This document shows, one piece after another, positions 16,801 to 25,162 of a DNA stretch of 64,000 bases. The stretch spans positions 2,294,001 through 2,358,000 of the forward strand of contig NZ_CP101751.1 of NCBI RefSeq assembly GCF_024496085.1, read 5' to 3'. The translations under genes were made by a program, and so were the position numbers. Each line of letters starts with the position of its first letter. The stretch's first letter is position 1. Source of the stretch: Flavobacterium cerinum (GTDB lineage Bacteria > Bacteroidota > Bacteroidia > Flavobacteriales > Flavobacteriaceae). The notes below the pieces were generated by a model. That model ran no database searches. It was given only the letters and a program-made list of their open reading frames with translations, and was not told the DNA's origin.

Positions 16801-17513
16801 TCCGGTTTGTCTGCTGTTTTTGGAGCAAACTGCTGTACTTTCGGTCCTTTGATAAAAGCTACGTTATCTTTATAAGCCGATATAATGTCATTCGGATTGG
16901 TTTCCGATGTTTTTTTGATCAATTTGAATAAGGACGTCGGTTTTTCTTCACCGTCAATGACAAAAGTCCCGTTAAAGATTTTGTGACGACAGTGTTCTGA
17001 ATTTACCTGTGAGAAACCGAATACTTCAGAATCGGTTAATTTACGGCCTAATTTTACCGATAAATTATTAAGATAATCCACTTCTTCCTCGCTTAAAGCC
17101 AAACCTTCTTTCTGATTGTAAGCAGCGATATCTTCAATTTCCAGGATTGCTTCCGGTTGGATATTAATAGTATAGATATCCTGATTTAGAGAAGTGTACT
17201 TTTGGAAAAGCATCGGATCAAAAGCAGTAAAATCCGCAGCTACTTTTTCAAACTCCTCGATACGGATGATACCGGAAATTCCCATATTCTGAGTAATCTC
17301 AACAGCATTAGTACTCCATGGTGTGATCATGGCTGCACGAGGGCCAACAAAAAAAGCATCCAAAGATGCCTTTATATCGTTAACAACTGTGCAAGGGTTT
17401 TCAGAAGTGCTTGCAAACAGCCAGTTTAATTTTGTAATGTCCTGAGCCGAAAGCTCGTTTTGCGATTGTACTGCAAAAACCGTATTAGTCGGGTTTCCGA
17501 AGAAATGAATCAT
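13803..17513 (-). CDS. purL: Phosphoribosylformylglycinamidine synthase (large, single-chain), C-terminus rewritten by IS
   Basis: 1236-residue FGAM synthetase, fourth step of purine synthesis: FGAR + Gln + ATP to FGAM. It has the N-terminal PurS-like region, linker, tandem ATP-binding AIRS-like domains (for example [27 protein letters not shown] and [14 protein letters not shown]), and a C-terminal class I glutaminase with the nucleophile in [10 protein letters not shown] and a [14 protein letters not shown] end region. The last 8 residues (SPKITIQD) and the stop come from the IS right end. The pre-insertion tail, rebuilt by joining the IS flanks, was ...DSKMTKNK followed by TAA. The catalytic part is intact, so activity is probably kept. 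Confidence 0.96.
   Translation of the reverse strand: [1236 protein letters not shown]
13811..13830 (-). repeat. Right terminal inverted repeat of the IS3 element, inside the present purL frame
   Basis: Inverted copy of 12452-12471. On the minus strand these bases encode part of the last residues of the present PurL (SPKITIQ). Confidence 0.85.
13831..13833. repeat. Right copy of 3-bp target-site duplication (GTC)
   Basis: Matches 12449-12451; part of the purL Met/Thr codons. Confidence 0.7.
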
Positions 17514-17547
17514 TGTGTGTGTTGTTAGTGTGTTGTTTTAAAAAATG

Positions 17548-17578
17548 CAAAATTAATCTAATTCGGGCAATTAGACAA
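17548..17578 (-). promoter_or_regulatory. Promoter of purL
   Basis: On the minus strand, TTG (17576-17578), 20-base spacer, TAATTTTG (17548-17555), 34 bases before the purL ATG. No obvious purine-type riboswitch structure was noticed in the short leader. Confidence 0.65.
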
Positions 17579-17603
17579 TTCGTAAGCCTATATTTTTTAC
17601 AGC

Positions 17604-19154
17604 CTAATTGTCAAATACAATATGATTATAAGCGCCTAAATCAGAACCTCCGTTCGGACGCGGATTCCCAAGTATATCTTCTAAAAACGGATTGGTCATG
17701 CCACCGAAAGCCTTAGCATCGGAATTATCTCCAATGATCAGCTGATTCTTATTCGGGTTCTTAAAATCCGGTTTAAACGAATTTGAATTGACAGCAATAC
17801 GACAATTGTTATAATCCGTTGTGTTTGCTAAAGGGAATAACGTGTTATTTGTAAATTGCTGAGCGATATCAAAAAATTTAATCAGACAGTTGTTGAACCG
17901 GAAATTAAATGCTACCGAATTATGTTTGATCATTGATAGTGGTATGTTGCTGGATCCGAATAAAATACAATTGTCGAATTGCGCCATTTCCAACGGAATC
18001 ATTTGTTGGTCAGAACCATTGTCAATTGTAACCGCTACCTGATTCGGACGTGACCAGTAATTCGCAAAAGTAGATTGACTGAAATGATATTTTCCGCCAA
18101 ACGTACACGCCAATCCGGCTTGTCCGGCTTTATTGATTACGATATTATCCCCTTTGATATGGGCATTACGGGCCAATAAACCAACATTAGCGCTATTGTA
18201 AATCTGTACGTTAGTCATTTTTAAGGTTGTATCCGTACCATCATTGCCCTCGGTAAGAATACCGACAACAGCGTTTTTGATGGTCAGATTTTTTAAATCG
18301 TGTGCCGTACTTCCGTTACGTAACCAAATCGTTCCCCATTGTCCGGGTACTTCGGAAAAATCCTGTTCAAGTCGGTCGCCCTGAAAAATGACTTCGTTTT
18401 CCAATGCTTCGGTTACCGATTTTGTTCCGGCTACTTTTAGTGATGCTCCTTGTTGTACAATTAATCCTGATTCGGCGTGAAAATGAACACGGGCTCCGGC
18501 CTGAACATTCAGTGTTTCACCGGAAGGAACCGCTGCATAACCATATATCACATACGGTTTGTCTTTTTTCCAAAAGAATTCATCGCCATTAATCGGATGA
18601 TTGTGATTTAGGTTTCGGCCTCGTGTGGTTAACGTATTTCCTTCTTCATCTACGCCCACTTCAACCTGTTCGTATACGCCGTTATTTCGCCCCGGATAAA
18701 TAAAATAAGCATCTTTTACAAGTGTTACCAGGTCTACTTTCTGATAATTGGTTCCGTAATCAAATTCAATTTTATCGGTATACAAATACTGAGCATCAGG
18801 AGCGGAAAAATCATTGTAATTTATGGTTGTTTCCACAAAGATATACATGCTGTCTTTGGCTAATAATTCCACATTATTAAACACTTTCCCGGGAATACCG
18901 TCAACCATCAGACGATATTTGGAAGCATCACCTTGTCCTAAGCGTACACTTGGGATTTTAATGTCTTTATTGCTTCGATTGTATACTTTTAAAGTGTAGG
19001 TACTGGAACCGATATTTGAAAAAACAGTATCAAGATAGATCGTGTCTTTCGAAAATTCAAGGTTTCCGGTACTAGGCTCAAAAGAAAAATCGTTTCGACA
19101 AGAACTCAGTGCAATAAGTAAAAGGGTGACAAGGACGTAATAATAATGACGCAT
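17604..19154 (-). CDS. Lipoprotein with predicted right-handed beta-helix
   Basis: 516 residues; lipoprotein signal with lipobox LSSC (about residues 16-19). The N-terminal ~120 residues look like an immunoglobulin-like domain (NLEFSKDTIYLDTVFSNIGSSTYTLKVYNRSNKDIKI, as in DUF1573-type folds). The middle has repeated short strands such as TLNVQAGARVHFHAESGLIVQQGASLKVAG and NLTIKNAVVGILTEGNDG, typical of parallel beta-helices. This type of protein is common in Flavobacteriia and has no assigned function. It is divergent from menI and 90 bases downstream of the purL start, on the same strand. Confidence 0.78.
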   Translation of the reverse strand: MRHYYYVLVTLLLIALSSCRNDFSFEPSTGNLEFSKDTIYLDTVFSNIGSSTYTLKVYNRSNKDIKIPSVRLGQGDASKYRLMVDGIPGKVFNNVELLAKDSMYIFVETTINYNDFSAPDAQYLYTDKIEFDYGTNYQKVDLVTLVKDAYFIYPGRNNGVYEQVEVGVDEEGNTLTTRGRNLNHNHPINGDEFFWKKDKPYVIYGYAAVPSGETLNVQAGARVHFHAESGLIVQQGASLKVAGTKSVTEALENEVIFQGDRLEQDFSEVPGQWGTIWLRNGSTAHDLKNLTIKNAVVGILTEGNDGTDTTLKMTNVQIYNSANVGLLARNAHIKGDNIVINKAGQAGLACTFGGKYHFSQSTFANYWSRPNQVAVTIDNGSDQQMIPLEMAQFDNCILFGSSNIPLSMIKHNSVAFNFRFNNCLIKFFDIAQQFTNNTLFPLANTTDYNNCRIAVNSNSFKPDFKNPNKNQLIIGDNSDAKAFGGMTNPFLEDILGNPRPNGGSDLGAYNHIVFDN

Positions 19155-19292
19155 GTTTCTGATTTTTGGTAAAAATACTAATTTTTGGATGTTAAATTAT
19201 ACTTAAATTGTAATTTATCTATAACGTTAGGTGACTAAGTTTATTCTTACTTCGGTTTTGATTTTGTAATTTTACGTTTCAAAATAGTATAT

Positions 19293-19721
19293 ATGTCATT
19301 TGATAAAGAAAAAGTACTGCAGCTTTGCAATCATTTGTCGAAGAACACATTGATGCAAACCTTAGAAATTGAATATATAGATGCCGGAGAAGATTTTTTA
19401 GTCGCTAAAATGCCGGTTAATCCGAGAGTACATCAACCAATGGGATTATTGCATGGCGGAGCTTCGGTAGCCCTTGCAGAAAGTGTAGGAAGTGCCGCTT
19501 CGATTATGTTTGTAAACCCGGAAAAACAAGAGGTTAGAGGTATTGAAATTTCGGCCAATCACCTGAAAAGTAAAAGAGAAGGAATCGTTTATGGAACCGC
19601 CCGGATCATCCATAAAGGAAGAAGTCTGCATTTGTGGGAAATCAGAATCACAGATGAAGAAGGTAATCTTATTTCGCTTTGTAAACTCACCAATATGGTT
19701 TTACCAAAAAGAGAATCATGA
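19293..19721 (+). CDS. menI: Hotdog thioesterase, probable DHNA-CoA thioesterase
   Basis: 142-residue PaaI/YdiI-type hotdog thioesterase. HQPMGLLHGGASVALAESVGSAAS carries the family HGG and the catalytic E. The best functional guess is hydrolysis of 1,4-dihydroxy-2-naphthoyl-CoA in menaquinone synthesis. The next gene encodes an isochorismate synthase-like enzyme and overlaps it by the ATGA tetranucleotide, so the two are co-translated. Flavobacteria use menaquinone as sole quinone, which fits. A general acyl-CoA thioesterase remains possible. Confidence 0.82.
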   Translation: MSFDKEKVLQLCNHLSKNTLMQTLEIEYIDAGEDFLVAKMPVNPRVHQPMGLLHGGASVALAESVGSAASIMFVNPEKQEVRGIEISANHLKSKREGIVYGTARIIHKGRSLHLWEIRITDEEGNLISLCKLTNMVLPKRES

Positions 19722-20782
19722 CCGATTTATTCCTGAAAGTAAAAGTGCACCAGGGGCAAAATTTGCCGTTTGTAATTTATTCAAAACCTGGTTCTGACGA
19801 AATTATTGGTTTGTTCCAGATGAATGATCATGTATATCTGGCTGAGCATTTTACGGAAACAGGCTTTATAATGGCTCCGTTTGAAGGGGAAAACTATGTG
19901 TTGATTCCGGAAGAACATGCTGAGATTATAACAGAAAAGTTTGAAAGACCGGCTGTTTCGGAAGAAACTGAAATTTCCGGGGAATATGATGATTCGGCAA
20001 AACAACATTTTGAAGAATTAGTCGAGAAAGGGGTAGCCGCTATACGATCAGGATATTTTAAAAAAGTGGTCTTGTCTCGCAAAGAAAAAGTAGCCGGAAC
20101 ATCCAAAGATGTGGAACATTTATTTCCGAGATTACTGGCTAATTATCCGAATGCCTTCAAGTATTGTTTCTATCATCCCAAAGTAGGAATGTGGATGGGG
20201 GCAACACCCGAGCAATTGCTGAAAGTTAAGGATTACCAGATGCAAACCGTTGCCCTTGCGGGAACACAGCTATATGAAGGAACCGAAAACGTACATTGGG
20301 AAGCAAAGGAGATTGAAGAGCAGCATTTTGTAACCGAATTTATTCTGGAAAATTTAAAAAACCGGGTTTCAGAAGAAATTGTATCCAGTCCGTATACAGC
20401 TAGAGCCGGGAATTTATTGCATATTAAAACGGATATTGCAGCAAAGTTAAACGATAAGGAAAGTCTGAAGCAGGTGCTGGAAATTTTACATCCGACACCG
20501 GCTGTTTGCGGATTGCCTAAAAATCTGGCCAAAGATTTTATATTGGAAAACGAAGGCTATGACCGGGAGTTTTACTCCGGATTTCTGGGCGAACTCAATA
20601 AGAATTTTTCAACCGGCAGAAGTGAGCATTCCGATTTATACGTAAACCTGCGTTGTATGAAAATTAAAAAAGAAAACATTCATCTTTATATTGGTTGTGG
20701 CGTTACGAAAGATAGTGATCCGGAAAAAGAGTTTTTCGAAACACTGAATAAATCCATGACGATGAAAAAGATATTAGTATAG
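19718..20782 (+). CDS. menF: Isochorismate synthase (chorismate-binding enzyme)
   Basis: 354 residues. The chorismate-binding core is clear: KVVLSRKE, ATPEQLL, TVALAGTQ and the strongly conserved HPTPAVCGLPK...EGYDREFYSGFLGE block. These belong to the MenF/EntC/PchA family that converts chorismate to isochorismate. With a DHNA-CoA-type thioesterase directly upstream, a role in menaquinone synthesis (MenF) is more likely than in a siderophore pathway; no siderophore genes are near. The N-terminal ~100 residues are divergent, as usual. Confidence 0.88.
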   Translation: MTDLFLKVKVHQGQNLPFVIYSKPGSDEIIGLFQMNDHVYLAEHFTETGFIMAPFEGENYVLIPEEHAEIITEKFERPAVSEETEISGEYDDSAKQHFEELVEKGVAAIRSGYFKKVVLSRKEKVAGTSKDVEHLFPRLLANYPNAFKYCFYHPKVGMWMGATPEQLLKVKDYQMQTVALAGTQLYEGTENVHWEAKEIEEQHFVTEFILENLKNRVSEEIVSSPYTARAGNLLHIKTDIAAKLNDKESLKQVLEILHPTPAVCGLPKNLAKDFILENEGYDREFYSGFLGELNKNFSTGRSEHSDLYVNLRCMKIKKENIHLYIGCGVTKDSDPEKEFFETLNKSMTMKKILV

Positions 20783-20796
20783 TAAAAACAAACAAA

Positions 20797-21513
20797 ATGA
20801 AATTAGATATATTGGCTTTCGGAGCCCACCCGGATGATGTAGAGTTGGGATGTGGTGCTACCCTGGCAAAAGAAATAAGTTTAGGAAAAAAAGTCGGAAT
20901 TGTTGATTTGACCCGAGGAGAATTAGGAACGCGGGGTTCTGCTGAAATCCGGGATGAAGAAGCGCGTAAAGCAGCGGAGATATTAGGCGTTACGGTACGG
21001 GAAAATCTGAAGTTCCGTGATGGCTTTTTTGTAAATGATGAGACACATCAGTTAGAGATTATCAAAATGATCCGAAAATACCGCCCGGAAATTGTATTGT
21101 GTAACGCTATTGATGACCGACATATTGATCATGGAAAAGGGAGTAAATTGGTTTCCGATGCGTGTTTCCTTTCCGGATTACGACGTATTGAAACGGAAGT
21201 AGAAGGAGTGTTACAGGAAGCCTGGCGTCCTAAAGTGGTGTATCATTACATTCAATGGAAAAACATTACACCGGATTTTGTTGTGGATGTAACCGGATTT
21301 ATTGATAAAAAAGTAGCAGCTATTTTGGCCTACGGATCGCAATTTTATGAGCCGAATTCAAGCGAACCGACAACACCGATTGCTACTAAAAACTTTTTAG
21401 ACAGCCTGCATTATCGCTCGCAGGACCTGGGAAGACTAATCGGAACGGATTATGCGGAAGGATTTACAGCGGAAAGATATTTGGCTGTCAGTAGTTTAGA
21501 AAATTTGATGTAA
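20797..21513 (+). CDS. bshB1: Bacillithiol biosynthesis deacetylase BshB1
   Basis: 238-residue LmbE/PIG-L-type zinc deacetylase that removes the acetyl group from GlcNAc-malate in bacillithiol synthesis. The metal motif A10-HPDD14 is at the N-terminus, and DDRHIDHGKGS holds the other zinc His. SQFYEPNSSEPTTPI and the end SLHYRSQDLGRLIGTDYAEGF are the family's typical C-terminal blocks. It lies 14 bases after menF and is likely the last gene of the operon. BshB1 is widely conserved in Bacteroidota. Confidence 0.93.
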   Translation: MKLDILAFGAHPDDVELGCGATLAKEISLGKKVGIVDLTRGELGTRGSAEIRDEEARKAAEILGVTVRENLKFRDGFFVNDETHQLEIIKMIRKYRPEIVLCNAIDDRHIDHGKGSKLVSDACFLSGLRRIETEVEGVLQEAWRPKVVYHYIQWKNITPDFVVDVTGFIDKKVAAILAYGSQFYEPNSSEPTTPIATKNFLDSLHYRSQDLGRLIGTDYAEGFTAERYLAVSSLENLM

Positions 21514-21530
21514 ATTTTTTTAAAAAATGC

Positions 21531-21560
21531 TTGCGTGATACGGAAATTGCCGTATATTTG
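21531..21560 (+). promoter_or_regulatory. Promoter of tRNA-His
   Basis: TTG at 21531-21533, 19-base spacer, TATATTTG at 21553-21560. Full consensus match, 16 bases upstream of the tRNA. Confidence 0.8.
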
Positions 21561-21576
21561 CACCCGTAATCAAATG

Positions 21577-21650
<74 letters not shown>

Positions 21651-21659
21651 CTGAAATTC

Positions 21660-21690
21660 AAAAGCGGTCTTAAAAAAGACCGCTTTTTTT
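21660..21690 (+). terminator. Terminator of tRNA-His
   Basis: Stem AAAGCGGTCTT / AAGACCGCTTT with a short A loop and a T run. Confidence 0.9.
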
Positions 21691-21902
21691 ATACACTTAA
21701 GTGAAGCCCTGTAATTAAAGTTAGCTTCTGACTTCCCTTCATTTCTTCTTTTTGACTTTCAATGTCCTATGTGCTCTAAAAAATGATATTTAGAAATCGG
21801 TAACTTGCATTCAGTGAAATATAACTCCGAAAGCTTTTAGAAATAGCTTTGCTGTTTTACACTATTAACATATCTGCCTAAAGAATTTAATTTTTATCTG
21901 CC

Positions 21903-23656
21903 ATGAAAAACTATCTGAAACATATACGGTTTTGGACAGGATTTAGTTGCCTGTTTTTATGTATCGCTTGTGAACCGGAAACATTTGAAGAAAAAGAACG
22001 GGATTCCGATCCCAATACTTCGATCTTCTTCAAAAAACTTACGCTGGAGGAGTTACGACAACAGCATCCGGTTATGGAAAAACTGGAAATTGTAAAAACA
22101 GATTTTCAGAAAAGTAATCAGAAAGGTAATTCGATATCAGCATCGGATTATGGTTTTACAGTTAATACCGATGAAATTACCTATATCGAAAACGGAGAAC
22201 AACATTCCTATACTTTTTTGATTACAAGAGATAATCCGATTTCAGAAGTGGAAAACCTGGTGTTGGATTATGATAAAGGTCAATATAATGCCTATCTGGT
22301 GACTTATGAAGCAACACCGGATAAATTAGCCGCTACGGAAGGTCAGGGACATCGGGTAAGAATCGTTGCGTTATCTGATTTTAATCTGTTGTTAGCCAAC
22401 AGAAAAAGACAGAATCCTTGTGTTACTGTAATAAAGAAAGCGGTTGCCTGGAACGAACTGGGGCAGGTTACGCATAGTGAATGGATTGAAGTAATTGATC
22501 AGGATTGTGTAAATCAGTCAAACGGCGGAGGACAATCAAACAGTTTTTCTTCATCCGGCGGCCACGGCAGTTCATCCGGTGGAGTTAGTAACGGCGGTTG
22601 GGGCGGTTGGATGGGAACGGGTTTTAATACCGGAGTTTACGGTCCGCCGCAAGGAGGAAGTCATGATGGTTATACCGGAGGAAATACGATTGGACATTCA
22701 GGAGCTGCCGGGTCGGCTACTACCGATTTTACTATAGGCGTTACTAATCCGTTGCCGACAATAAATAATAATGGGAATTCAGGAGGGCATTCGATACTAA
22801 CGAAGCCGGTATTTAATTTAAAGTTTGGGTTGTATCTCAAAAACTTTAAAAATAGTATGCAAACGCTCGTTCCGAATCATTTATGGTGGCGAAGTGCCGA
22901 AGGAAAAGGAATTATCCAGTACTTGAAAGAACATTTTGATAATCAAACCGGAACTATAGATACAGAAACATCGGAGTTTGCGATTTGGGCAGTTCAATAT
23001 TTGGAATCCCATCCGGAAGTGACCTGGGAACAGTTTGAAAATTGGTTTTTGGGTGAAGTAGAAGGGAATGATGGAGATTATGATAGTGAATTTTGGGAAA
23101 ATCCGAATCTTACTTTTCAGCAGCAACAGTTGCCAACCTATCCGGTTTTTTTTGAAGCTTTTCCTAAAAAACAAAATGGAAATACCATTCGTAATATGCC
23201 CAATAATGAGGTGTTTCAATTGGTTGGAGGATCAATGTTAAGTAGTCACTTATCAGGAAATCCGAATTATAAAAATGCATGTGCTATAAGAGGTTCCAGA
23301 GCATTAAATTATTCCGGAATTAATATAGGTATTGTAAAGCATAATGGTGTACAAAAAACAGAAAAAGGAGATGATCTTAAGAATTATATACTATCAGCAA
23401 CTGCTTTTAATGTATGGATGCATAAAACTTTTGGTGAACCAACTTATAGATTGTCGGGTTCTCAGGTTTCAGATAAGACTGCTGTTGTATCGTTTTTAAA
23501 AGGAAAAACAGGACTCTATACAATACTAAATGCAAGTCCGGGTATAGCGGCTATTCGGGTCATGTTGACCTAATAACAGATGGTAAGTGCTTGGGATCGG
23601 CCAGTGCTAACCCGAAAGGAGGAATCAAAATAATAGAAATATGGGAGTTAAAATAA
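21903..23656 (+). pseudogene. Lipoprotein with C-terminal Tae4-like amidase domain, frameshifted
   Basis: The uninterrupted frame is 21903-23573 (556 residues). Lipoprotein signal with Cys23 followed by acidic residues (EPETFEEKERD), as in Bacteroidota surface-exported lipoproteins. Residues ~30-200 form an unknown domain, ~205-295 a Gly/Ser/Asn linker, ~300-405 an unknown helical part rich in W/E/N. From ~408 on it resembles Tae4 peptidoglycan amidases: PTYPVFFEAFP, EVFQLVGG, then Cys460 in NACAIRGSRALNYSG. At about residue 547 the frame is off by one: frame 2 from 23543 continues YSGYSGHVDLITDGKCLGS to a TAA at 23654-23656, supplying the expected catalytic His. One G missing in the GGG run at 23540-23542 would explain it. 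Inactivating mutation or sequencing error. Confidence 0.8.
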
Positions 23657-23661
23657 AATGC

Positions 23662-24081
23662 ATGAAAAAAAGAATTCTAATGTTGATCGTTTTGTTGCTG
23701 TTGCCATTGGTTATGTTTTCGCAGCAAACCGAAACGATTAATGGAATAAAATTTAAGGTGACTAATCAGCGACTCTTTCTAAAAGATGAAAAGTTGTTTG
23801 CAGTATATAAAAACTATCTTGATTCTAAAGGAAATTTTCAGTTCGGACATATTATTGTAGCAAAAAGGAATGATAGTCTTTTTATCACAGGTAAACTAAA
23901 AACAGATAAAAATGGAAAGATAGTTTGCACGGAAAAGTATAATTACGGAAATCTTTTTTTAAAAGATTCAATTCAACGTATATATAGAATAAACAAAAAA
24001 AATAAAGCAGTGCTAAAAGAATACAAAGAGTTTTATCAAGGGGTACTTATAAAAGATTTTATACCGGATAAACGGAAATGA
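23662..24081 (+). CDS. Exported small protein, candidate immunity to the Tae4-like amidase
   Basis: 139 residues from ATG 23662 (MKKRILMLIV). The longer frame from 23641 lies inside the restored amidase frame. It has a clear signal peptide (hydrophobic core then MFSQQ), so the mature protein is periplasmic, the compartment where a peptidoglycan amidase would act. It begins 6 bases after the restored amidase stop. Position, size and export match the Tai-type immunity arrangement. No sequence family was recognised, so the role is inferred from context. The rest is lysine-rich, with beta-strand-like alternation. Confidence 0.65.
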   Translation: MKKRILMLIVLLLLPLVMFSQQTETINGIKFKVTNQRLFLKDEKLFAVYKNYLDSKGNFQFGHIIVAKRNDSLFITGKLKTDKNGKIVCTEKYNYGNLFLKDSIQRIYRINKKNKAVLKEYKEFYQGVLIKDFIPDKRK

Positions 24082-24203
24082 TTAGAATCCTTTAATTAAT
24101 CTGATTTGTAATATTTTGTCAGTTTTGTTATAATTGTTATTTGTTTGTTGTTTTTTTAGTATTTTAGATGTTAATTTTTTAAGTTAAATTAAAATTCTGT
24201 TGA

Positions 24204-24695
24204 ATGGGAAAGTATAAAATCGAGATTAAATGGGCGTTTATTTTTATTATAATGTCCTTATTATGGATGGTTTTAGAAAAACTATGTGGACTTCATAGTA
24301 CACATATAGATAAGCAGCAATACTTGACAATGCTTTTTATGATTCCGGCTATTTGGGTCTATGTTCTGGCGTTAAAAGATAAGAAAAAAAAGGACTATGG
24401 CGGAATAATGAGTTTTAAACAAGGTGTTATATCCGGATTGATAATCACATTAATTGTAGCTCTTTTTAGTCCGTTGACACAGTGGATTATATCCTGTATC
24501 ATCACACCGGAATATTTTCCGAATGTTATCGAATATTCCCTTAAAACAGGTTATCATAAAACGAGAGCAGAAGCAGAAGCTTATTTTTCGCTTGAAAATT
24601 ATATGAAACAAAGTGTTATTGGTGCTTTGATGATGGGATTAATTACCACTTTAATTGTTGCCTTTTTTGTACGTACTGGAAAACCAAAAGACTAA
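24204..24695 (+). CDS. DUF4199-family membrane protein
   Basis: 163 residues with four hydrophobic segments (about 9-26, 41-58, 71-95 and 135-156). The order of GIMSFKQGVISGLIITLIVALFSPL and the ENYMKQSVIGALMMGLITTLIVAFFVR tail match the DUF4199 family of Bacteroidota inner-membrane proteins of unknown function. It is followed after 17 bases by a DoxX-like gene, probably in one transcript. Confidence 0.8.
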   Translation: MGKYKIEIKWAFIFIIMSLLWMVLEKLCGLHSTHIDKQQYLTMLFMIPAIWVYVLALKDKKKKDYGGIMSFKQGVISGLIITLIVALFSPLTQWIISCIITPEYFPNVIEYSLKTGYHKTRAEAEAYFSLENYMKQSVIGALMMGLITTLIVAFFVRTGKPKD

Positions 24696-24712
24696 TTATA
24701 AATAATAAAACT

Positions 24713-25084
24713 ATGAAAGTAATAAAACTGATTATTTGCCTGATTTTCGGACTCATGTTTATCAATGCCGGGCTTAATAAATTTCTAAATTATATGCCTA
24801 TGGAAGAGATGACAACAGAACAAATGAAAATAATGCAGGCCTTTATAGAAATAACCTGGTTAATGCCTTTAGTAGGTGCAATTGAGATTATTGGAGGATT
24901 TCTATTTATTTTACCTAAAACAAGAGCTTTAGGTGCTATTGTTATCCTACCGGTTATGGTGGGGATTTTGTGCCATAATATTACTTTTGAACCATCTGGG
25001 ATTATTATTGCATTACCATTTTTCTTGATCAACTTATTGGTTATTGCTGACAATTGGAAAAAATACAAACCGATGTTTTCCTGA
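24713..25084 (+). CDS. DoxX-like membrane protein
   Basis: 123 residues with four predicted membrane helices. LIFGLMFINAGLNKF at the start and the later PLVGAIEIIGGFLFILPKTRALGAIVILPVMVGI fit the DoxX/DoxD-like superfamily (small quinone-pathway or redox membrane proteins). No cysteine or metal motif. Exact role unknown. It ends at a bidirectional terminator. Confidence 0.78.
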   Translation: MKVIKLIICLIFGLMFINAGLNKFLNYMPMEEMTTEQMKIMQAFIEITWLMPLVGAIEIIGGFLFILPKTRALGAIVILPVMVGILCHNITFEPSGIIIALPFFLINLLVIADNWKKYKPMFS

Positions 25085-25106
25085 TAATTGTAGTATTATA
25101 ATATCA

Positions 25107-25142
25107 AAAATCCTCTTATATTAAAAATACAAGAGGATTTTT
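25107..25142. terminator. Bidirectional terminator between DoxX-like gene and small secreted gene
   Basis: Stem AAATCCTCTT / AAGAGGATTT with a 14-base A/T loop; A/T tracts on both sides. Confidence 0.75.
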
Positions 25143-25162
25143 ATTTAAAGCCATGGTGCTAC

